Origin: a candidate division TA06 bacterium 32_111
GTDB lineage: Bacteria > Hydrothermota > 32-111
DNA: 60,266 bases
Direction of reading: 5' to 3'
NCBI GenBank assembly: GCA_001508335.1
Contig: LGFX01000014.1
Coordinates: forward strand, 1-60,266
The position numbers and the translations under genes are program-made. This document shows, one piece after another, positions 54,079-60,266 of the stretch; position 1 is the stretch's first letter; every line of letters starts with the position of its first letter. Below the pieces are notes generated by a model, which saw only the letters and a list, made by a program, of their open reading frames with translations, was not told the origin of the DNA and searched no databases.

Positions 54079-54888
54079 ATGAAAAAATTTTTAACATTGA
54101 TTTTAACTTTTTTAACCGTATTTTCTTTTGTATTTCCGAAATCGAACGACATAACTATGTCCGGTTCAACAACCGTATTCCCAATTTCTCAAAAAGCGGC
54201 TGAAGTTTTTATGGATAAAAACCCCTCTATAAACATTACGGTAAGAGGTGGTGGAAGTGGTGTTGGCATATCTAACCTAATCGAAGGAAAAGTTGATATA
54301 GCAAACTCATCAAGAAAGATAAAGGATAAAGAGGTTTATCAAGCCAAAGAGAATGGTGTAAATGTTTATGAAACAGTTATTGCTAACGATGCTCTTTCAA
54401 TAGTTGTTCACCCATCAAATCCAGTTTCAGAGATCGATTTAAAAACGCTGAAGAATATTTATACAGGAAAGATAAAAAACTGGAAAGAACTCGGTGGTAA
54501 TGATATGTCCATAGTTGTTGTTTCAAGGGATGTTTCATCTGGAACATTTGAAGTTTTCAACGAAAAAGTTTTAGAGAAAGCAAAATACAGAGAGGATGCT
54601 TTACTACTTGCTTCAAACAACGCTATTTTGTCAACAGTTAAGGATACTCCAGGTGCTATTGGTTATATCGGTCTGGGCTTTGTAAACGAAAATGTTAAAG
54701 CGTTGAAGGTTGAAGGTGTTTATCCATCAAAGGAAAGTGTTAACAACAAAACTTACAAGATAGCAAGAAGTTTATATCTTTATACCAATGGAAAACCAAA
54801 AGGTAATATTGGAAAATTTATAGATTTTATACTTTCAGATGAAGGTCAGAAGATAGTTGAAGAAATAGGATATATACCACTCAGGTGA
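54079..54888 (+). CDS. pstS: Phosphate-binding protein PstS
   Basis: 269 residues. Cleavable signal peptide without a lipobox, then TMSGSTTVFPISQKAAEVFM, RGGGSGVGISNLIEGKVDIA and SRDVSSGTFEVF, the loops that hold phosphate. It is the periplasmic subunit of the Pst uptake system. GGAGGTGA precedes the ATG. Confidence 0.95.
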   Translation: MKKFLTLILTFLTVFSFVFPKSNDITMSGSTTVFPISQKAAEVFMDKNPSINITVRGGGSGVGISNLIEGKVDIANSSRKIKDKEVYQAKENGVNVYETVIANDALSIVVHPSNPVSEIDLKTLKNIYTGKIKNWKELGGNDMSIVVVSRDVSSGTFEVFNEKVLEKAKYREDALLLASNNAILSTVKDTPGAIGYIGLGFVNENVKALKVEGVYPSKESVNNKTYKIARSLYLYTNGKPKGNIGKFIDFILSDEGQKIVEEIGYIPLR

Positions 54889-55766
54889 TTATGAGTAGAA
54901 GAAAGTTAAGGGATGTTGTCGCAACTTTTTTGATATTCTTAACCTCATTAGTATCTTTGTTAGTTTTGGCTCTGATAGTTTACGATATATTTTCGAAAGG
55001 AATGATTGCTTTCAGAGAAGTCGGGTTTAAGAATATTATTTTCGGAACAAAATATTATCCTACTATGGAACCACCATCTTTTGGAATATTCAATTTTATA
55101 GTCTCCTCTCTTTTTGTGACTTTAGGATCGATTATGGTTGGATTACCTCTCGGTGTTGGATCAGCCCTATTCCTTTCAGAGTATGCTGATTTAAGAACAA
55201 AAGAGTTGTTAAAACCTTTCATTGAAATTCTTTCTTCAATACCATCAGTTATTTTCGGTTTTATCGGAATAGTTTTTATAGGTCCATTTATAAGAAGGTT
55301 TTTTAACATCCCAACAGGACTTAACCTTTTCACTGCTTCGTTCATTCTTGGAATAGTTATAGTTCCCATAATTTCAAGTTTGACTGAGGATGCCCTCTCA
55401 ACTGTTCCAATTACGTTGAAAGAGGCATCTTACGCTTTAGGTGGGACAAAGTTTGATACCATAACAAGGGTTATTATTCCATACACAAAGGGAGCGCTTA
55501 TATCGGCGCTCCTTTTAGGTGTTGGAAGATCTATCGGTGAGACTATGATTGTTCTTATGGTTGCAGGAGGTGCTATGAACTTTCCAAACTCAATATTCTC
55601 ACCTGTAAGACCTCTTACAGCAACTATAGCAGCGGAGATGGGAGAAACTGCCGTCGGAACTACCCACTTTTATGTTCTCTATGGTATTGCTTTGGTTCTA
55701 CTATTTTTAACGCTTCTTCTTACCTTGATATCAAACCATTTTATAAAAAATTTGAAGAGAGATTAG
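54885..55766 (+). CDS. pstC: Phosphate ABC permease PstC
   Basis: 293 residues, six membrane segments. FGIFNFIVSSLFVTLGSIMV and LPLGVGSALFLSEYADLRTK are PstC/A family motifs; the EAA-type loop is ITLKEASYALGGTKFDTITR. The start is either the GTG at 54885 inside the pstS stop or the ATG at 54891; the sequence does not decide. Confidence 0.94.
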   Translation: MIMSRRKLRDVVATFLIFLTSLVSLLVLALIVYDIFSKGMIAFREVGFKNIIFGTKYYPTMEPPSFGIFNFIVSSLFVTLGSIMVGLPLGVGSALFLSEYADLRTKELLKPFIEILSSIPSVIFGFIGIVFIGPFIRRFFNIPTGLNLFTASFILGIVIVPIISSLTEDALSTVPITLKEASYALGGTKFDTITRVIIPYTKGALISALLLGVGRSIGETMIVLMVAGGAMNFPNSIFSPVRPLTATIAAEMGETAVGTTHFYVLYGIALVLLFLTLLLTLISNHFIKNLKRD

Positions 55767-55767
55767 A

Positions 55768-56616
55768 ATGAAAAAGTTGAAAGAATTTGGTTTTGAATTT
55801 TTTATATATCTAACAACACTTATTACGATAATTTCCCTTTTCATATTTTTGATTCCAATAATAAAAAATGGTTATAAAGGTATTTTCCCAAACTTTTTGT
55901 TTACATTTCCTAAAAATGGTATGACTGAAGGTGGAATATTTCCAGCAATAGTTGGAACATTTTACCTTACAATACTTTCAACACTCTTTTCCTTTCCTGT
56001 TGGAATAATAACCGCAATTTATATATCAGAATATGGAAAGCCAAAATTTTTGGTTGATCTTATAAAAACTTCTATAACTACTCTCTCAGGAGTACCTTCA
56101 ATAATTTTTGGACTTTTCGGCTATTCATTTTTTGTTGTAAGATTTTCTCTTGAGGTTTCTTTAATATCTGGAAGTTTAACTCTTGCGATCCTTTCGCTTC
56201 CGATAATAATAAAATCTGTTGAAGAGTCTTTAAAAAGTGTTCCTGTGGCATTTAAAGAAGCAGCATACTCTTTAGGTTGTTCGAAATTTGAAACTATATA
56301 TAAGGTTTCACTCCCGGTTGCCTTTCCAAACATTCTAACATCTTTGATTTTAAGTATAGGAAGGGTTGCAGGTGAAACAGCACCGATTATGTTCACAGCT
56401 GCAACATTGTATTCAAGAAGATTGCCAAAATCTTTATCGAGTGAGGTTATGGCTATACCTTACCATATATATGGACTTGTCACAGAAGGTATTTCCCCTG
56501 AAAAACAGATACCAATAGCGTATAAATCTGCGTTTGTTCTTTTGTTACTTGTTCTTATGGTTAACCTTTCAGCTATACTTATAAGACAGAATTTGAGGAG
56601 GAAGAGAAGATGGTAA
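55768..56616 (+). CDS. pstA: Phosphate ABC permease PstA
   Basis: 282 residues, six membrane segments: [20 protein letters not shown], then [16 protein letters not shown], and the ATPase-contact loop [19 protein letters not shown]. Order after pstC and before pstB fixes it as PstA. It starts 1 base after the pstC stop and overlaps pstB by 7. Confidence 0.94.
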   Translation: MKKLKEFGFEFFIYLTTLITIISLFIFLIPIIKNGYKGIFPNFLFTFPKNGMTEGGIFPAIVGTFYLTILSTLFSFPVGIITAIYISEYGKPKFLVDLIKTSITTLSGVPSIIFGLFGYSFFVVRFSLEVSLISGSLTLAILSLPIIIKSVEESLKSVPVAFKEAAYSLGCSKFETIYKVSLPVAFPNILTSLILSIGRVAGETAPIMFTAATLYSRRLPKSLSSEVMAIPYHIYGLVTEGISPEKQIPIAYKSAFVLLLLVLMVNLSAILIRQNLRRKRRW

Positions 56617-57365
56617 AAGAAAAGATAAAAGTTGAAAATTTTGATCTTTATTTTAATGATAAAAAAGTATTAAATAAAATCAACCTTTCGATATTTGAAA
56701 AAAAGGTAACAGCCATAATAGGACCCTCTGGTTGTGGGAAATCAACCCTTATAAGGTCTTTCAACAGGATGAACGATTTTTATAACGCTAAAGTTGATGG
56801 AAAGATAATCTTTGATGGAATGAATATAAATGATAAAAATATAGATCTTTCAACTTTAAGAACAAAAATAGGAATGGTGTTTCAAAAACCAAATCCATTC
56901 CCATTCTCAATATACGAAAATGTTGCTTTTGGACTTAAAGTTAAAGGAGTAAAGGATAAATCTTTTATCGATGAGAAGGTTGTAAAAAGTTTAAAAGATG
57001 TTTGGCTTTACGATGAGATAAAGGATAGGTTGTTCGATAGTGCTATGTCACTTTCAGGTGGACAACAACAAAGGCTATGCATAGCGAGGGCTCTCGCCAA
57101 CGATCCTGAAGTTTTACTGCTCGATGAACCAACATCCGCACTCGATCCAAAATCAACACAGAAGGTTGAGGAACTACTTGAAGTTTTAAAAGATAAACTT
57201 ACAATAATAATAGTGACACACAACATAGCACAGGCTGGAAGAGTTTCAGATTACACTCTTTTCATTTACCTTGGAGAGATAGTTGAATTTGGGGAAACAA
57301 AAAAGGTGTTCACAGCACCTGAAAACAAAAAAACTGAAGAGTATATAACTGGAATTTTTGGATAA
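56610..57365 (+). CDS. pstB: Phosphate ABC transporter ATPase PstB
   Basis: 251 residues. Walker [11 protein letters not shown]-loop [19 protein letters not shown] (a PstB hallmark), signature [16 protein letters not shown], Walker [13 protein letters not shown] and the switch His in [10 protein letters not shown]. It powers phosphate import. Confidence 0.97.
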   Translation: MVKEKIKVENFDLYFNDKKVLNKINLSIFEKKVTAIIGPSGCGKSTLIRSFNRMNDFYNAKVDGKIIFDGMNINDKNIDLSTLRTKIGMVFQKPNPFPFSIYENVAFGLKVKGVKDKSFIDEKVVKSLKDVWLYDEIKDRLFDSAMSLSGGQQQRLCIARALANDPEVLLLDEPTSALDPKSTQKVEELLEVLKDKLTIIIVTHNIAQAGRVSDYTLFIYLGEIVEFGETKKVFTAPENKKTEEYITGIFG

Positions 57366-57374
57366 GGAGAAACT

Positions 57375-58031
57375 ATGCTTAAAGATAGGATTGAGAATCT
57401 TAAAAAGGAGTTGATAGATTACTCTCTTTTCATTCAAAAGATGTTTGATGATTCTATACTTTCTTTGAAAGATAACGATTTAAAGTTGTCTGAAAAAGTT
57501 CTGAAGGAAATGGAAGATTTTGCAAACAGGAAAGAGGTTGAAATAGAAAATGAATGTGTTTCAATAATTGCAACCAATCAGCCTGTTGCCTCTGATCTTA
57601 GAACCCTTTTCACAATATTGAAAATAAACAATGACCTTGAAAGGATAGGAGATCATTGCGTTAACATCTCTTCAAGAGTTGATAGTGTGAAGAATGAAAA
57701 AATTTTTGAAAGGAATAATGATCTTGAAACAATATACATGGTTGTAAAAAAAATGTTTGAGGATAGTATAAAATCCTTCTTAAATAGTGATATAAATTTA
57801 GCAAAAGATGTTTTAGAAGAAGATGACAATGTTGATAAACTTAGAGACAAAATAGTTAAAGAGATTATCTCTGGAATAAACAAATGTGAAGGGGATACTT
57901 TTTTGGAAATAGTTATAATGGATGTTGCTAAAAATCTTGAAAGGATAGCTGACCTTTCAACAAATGTAGCTGAAGATACGATTTTTATGATAACAGGGAA
58001 GAGTGTTAAACATCATTTTGAAAAGATATGA
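57375..58031 (+). CDS. phoU: Phosphate regulon protein PhoU
   Basis: 218 residues in two three-helix repeats. Motifs E-x3-DLRTLFTILKINNDLERIGD at about 80 and DVAKNLERIADLSTNVAED near the end are the paired metal-binding signatures. PhoU links Pst transport to the Pho two-component system and keeps it off when phosphate is plentiful. Last gene of the operon; its stop abuts that of the convergent kinase gene. Confidence 0.95.
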   Translation: MLKDRIENLKKELIDYSLFIQKMFDDSILSLKDNDLKLSEKVLKEMEDFANRKEVEIENECVSIIATNQPVASDLRTLFTILKINNDLERIGDHCVNISSRVDSVKNEKIFERNNDLETIYMVVKKMFEDSIKSFLNSDINLAKDVLEEDDNVDKLRDKIVKEIISGINKCEGDTFLEIVIMDVAKNLERIADLSTNVAEDTIFMITGKSVKHHFEKI

Positions 58032-60266
58032 TCATTTTAAGATTTTCTTTATAGTTTCAAGAAGAGTTTTCATCCTGTAAGGTTTCTGCAAAAATCCATC
58101 AACACCCATATTGATTATCTCTTCAGCTTCTCCCTCCTCAGAATAACCTGAACATAGAATAACAGGTATATTTCTATCGATCTTTTTTATTTCGATAAAA
58201 GTATCCTTACCAGACATTTTTGGCATTATCATATCAAGTATTACCAAAGAAACATCATCGTTATACTTCTCTAAAATCTCTATTCCTTCGATACCATCCT
58301 TTGCTGTTAAAACTTTCATTCCATCCTTTTCAAGAATCTCTTTACAATTGTTTCTTATAGATTCCTCATCATCTATTATAAGGATAGTTTTATCTAAAGG
58401 TATATTAACAATTTCCCTATCCTCTTTTTCAATTTCCTCTTCAACTTCATCTGAGGATAATGGAAGGTAAATGTTGAAGGTGGTTCCTTTGAACCTTTCA
58501 GAATAAAAGTCTATAAACCCTTTGTGATTTTTTATGATTCCGTAAACACTCGCAAGCCCAAGACCCGTTCCCCTTCCAACCTCTTTTGTTGTAAAGAATG
58601 GCTCGAATATATGTTTTTTTATCTCCTCATCCATTCCAATTCCATCGTCCGATATAGATATGTGTATATAACTCCCATTCTCAAGTTTCGTGTTTAGAAA
58701 TCTGTTAAAGTTCTCATCAACTATAACCGTTTCTGTTCTTATCTCTATCTTTCCCTCTCCATCTTTCTCCATTATTGCATCTTTTGAATTGATCATAAGG
58801 TTCATTAAAACTGTCTCTATTTGGGATGGATCACCTTTTATTGATGATGGTTTAGCCTTTAAATGTTGCTCTATCCGTATCCTTCTATCTATTGTTCTTT
58901 CAAGAATTTCGCAAACATCGTTTATAATTTTATGAACAGAGAAATCTATATTTTGATATTTTTCTTTCCTTGCAAAGGATAAAAGTTGTTTTGTTAACTT
59001 TGAAGCACTCTCAGAGATTTTTATAATACTTTTGACATATTTTGAAAATTCTTTATCCTCTCCCAACTTCATATCAAGTATCTCAGCATTCCCAATGATT
59101 CCAGCAAGAATATTGTTAAAATCGTGAGCTATACCACCTGCAAGGTTACCCAAAGCTTCAAGTTTAAAAACCTGCATCAGTTCCTTTTGCATCTCAACCT
59201 TTTCGGTTATATCCTGAAGTGCGGTTAAAACACCTATAACCTTTCCTTCCTTTGAATGGAAAGGTTCTATAGTATAGAAGAAATCATGCTTTGTTTTAAA
59301 AAATATAAGTTCTATCTCGCCTGAAAATTTTTCTCCATTTAAAAGGGAAAGATTTTTCATCCTTTCAAACTTTTCAACACTTTTACCTTTGAATATTTCA
59401 TCATCTGTTCTATCAGAAACCATTTCAAATGGGATGTTATCTGGAATGTTAAATCCGTATGTGTACTTTAGCTCTTTATCCTGTAAAAAAACGGAGATAT
59501 TTGAATTTTTTAACGCTATCCTGAACCTTTCCTCTGTTTCATGTAAAATCTTGCCTTTCTTCTCAAGTTCCTCTATCTGGAATTTTAACTCCTCCTCAGT
59601 TGCAACAAGTTCCTCCTCTGATGTCTGTAACTCTTCATTTGTTGACTCAAGTTGTTGTAAAGTGAATAGAAGTTTTTTGTTTTTATCCTCAAGATCATTT
59701 TGATAGTTTTTCAGATCCGTTATGTCAACTATTATTACAAGAACAGATACGATTTCAGAATTCACATCCTTTATCGGTGAAAGAAGAAAGGTAAGATACC
59801 TCTCCTCAAAATCGATTTTAATTTTTAACTCAATGGTTTCAAAACTTTTTTCTCTATCTTCAAAAAACTTTTCAACAGAATCTTTCAGTTTAATGTAATC
59901 ATCTTTAAAAAGAATATTTTTAAAATCGAAATTGTTTTTATCGGCGCTGAAGAAAACCTTTGCTGAATCGTTCATCAAAAAGTTTATTTTGAGATCTTTC
60001 GTTACATCAAGTATATACAAAGGTGATGAATTGAGAAGAGTCTCGAGGTATTTTTTTGTTTTTTCTACCTCCCTTTTTGTCTCAAACTCTTTTTTATAGA
60101 GGAAATTCTTTACCAGAAGGTATAATGAAAATATAGTTATGTTAATTAAAAAGATCGTAAAAATGAAATAGAGAACTGTAAATGTTACAACTTGAAAAAT
60201 ATTTGACTGGAGTTTTCTGCAATCCAGATATGATAGTATATAATAGTTTTCATCTATCTTTTCTAT
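58032..60266 (-). CDS. Hybrid histidine kinase with PAS domains and C-terminal receiver (cut by right edge)
   Basis: The frame is open to the window edge, giving 744 visible residues; the N-terminus is missing. Near visible residues 29-50 is a membrane helix ([20 protein letters not shown]), so a periplasmic sensor part probably precedes it. Then a PAS domain, a coiled coil ([20 protein letters not shown]), a second PAS, the H-box [14 protein letters not shown] (His381 of the visible part), the ATPase domain ([31 protein letters not shown]) and a receiver ([20 protein letters not shown]). It is convergent with phoU; its signal is not known. Confidence 0.9.
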   Translation of the reverse strand: MEKIDENYYILSYLDCRKLQSNIFQVVTFTVLYFIFTIFLINITIFSLYLLVKNFLYKKEFETKREVEKTKKYLETLLNSSPLYILDVTKDLKINFLMNDSAKVFFSADKNNFDFKNILFKDDYIKLKDSVEKFFEDREKSFETIELKIKIDFEERYLTFLLSPIKDVNSEIVSVLVIIVDITDLKNYQNDLEDKNKKLLFTLQQLESTNEELQTSEEELVATEEELKFQIEELEKKGKILHETEERFRIALKNSNISVFLQDKELKYTYGFNIPDNIPFEMVSDRTDDEIFKGKSVEKFERMKNLSLLNGEKFSGEIELIFFKTKHDFFYTIEPFHSKEGKVIGVLTALQDITEKVEMQKELMQVFKLEALGNLAGGIAHDFNNILAGIIGNAEILDMKLGEDKEFSKYVKSIIKISESASKLTKQLLSFARKEKYQNIDFSVHKIINDVCEILERTIDRRIRIEQHLKAKPSSIKGDPSQIETVLMNLMINSKDAIMEKDGEGKIEIRTETVIVDENFNRFLNTKLENGSYIHISISDDGIGMDEEIKKHIFEPFFTTKEVGRGTGLGLASVYGIIKNHKGFIDFYSERFKGTTFNIYLPLSSDEVEEEIEKEDREIVNIPLDKTILIIDDEESIRNNCKEILEKDGMKVLTAKDGIEGIEILEKYNDDVSLVILDMIMPKMSGKDTFIEIKKIDRNIPVILCSGYSEEGEAEEIINMGVDGFLQKPYRMKTLLETIKKILK

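Overview
The window is one continuous stretch of AT-rich bacterial chromosome, densely packed with ordinary-looking genes. It carries no rRNA, tRNA, CRISPR array, insertion sequence or prophage that I can see. The cell is Gram-negative in build: LptF/LptG, a patatin fused to an outer-membrane barrel, PorV-like and porin-like barrels, YidC with a large periplasmic domain, TolC, and lipoproteins with clear lipoboxes. At the same time it has RicT (YaaT), Jag/KhpB and a holB-ricT-metG-tatD-ksgA gene order that recalls Firmicutes. A PATAN/DUF4388 protein, PorV, a Bacteroidetes-type GlmU-like hexapeptide protein and TonB C-terminal domains suggest an uncultured lineage near the FCB group or WOR-3-like phyla. 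This placement is inference only.

Layout. 1-5676 (minus): a TolC-like gene cut by the left edge, then a coupled operon of acyl-CoA ligase, patatin-barrel phospholipase and DMT permease. 5759-8909: a lipoprotein, a decayed membrane-protein gene, a PAS/GAF sensor and a YkgJ-type cysteine-cluster protein. 9042-17083 (plus): a tight operon rpmH-rnpA-yidD-yidC-jag-mnmE-rph-rluD-topA. 17059-20685 (minus): GlmU-like protein, glycosyltransferase, M28 peptidase. 20816-23323: MgtE and a discoidin-like lipoprotein, convergent. 23494-34522 (plus): a pilin-like lipoprotein, gyrA, moxR, M23 peptidase, holB, ricT, metG, tatD, ksgA and an RNase H-like nuclease. 34514-38103: PATAN protein, PorV-like barrel, small barrel, glycosyltransferase. 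38157-43934: a peptide-binding-protein/TonB fusion, an HPt protein, an EF-G paralogue and an M20 peptidase. 44106-44780: a dead DNA methyltransferase. 45007-50732 (plus): two sugar-type ABC permeases, M23 peptidase, radical SAM enzyme, an unrecognised protein, RadC. 50771-52959: lptF-lptG. 53040-58031: a phosphate regulon (porin, pstS, pstC, pstA, pstB, phoU) behind a tandem Pho-box-like array. 58032-60266 (minus): a hybrid histidine kinase running off the right edge.

Points that stand out. (1) A lipidated DppA-like solute-binding protein carries a TonB C-terminal domain. (2) Three TTAAC(A/C) repeats at exact 11-bp spacing precede the phosphate operon. (3) Several genes look leaderless: a -10 box ends 6 or 7 bases before the start codon and no Shine-Dalgarno is present, while neighbouring genes use strong Shine-Dalgarno sites. 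(4) One glycosyltransferase seems to start at ACG. (5) Convergent genes overlap or abut, three times through a shared TGATCA in which the two stop codons touch. (6) Conserved motifs are altered in the EF-G paralogue, KsgA, MnmE and GyrA, and Jag lacks its R3H domain. No clear intrinsic terminators were found.
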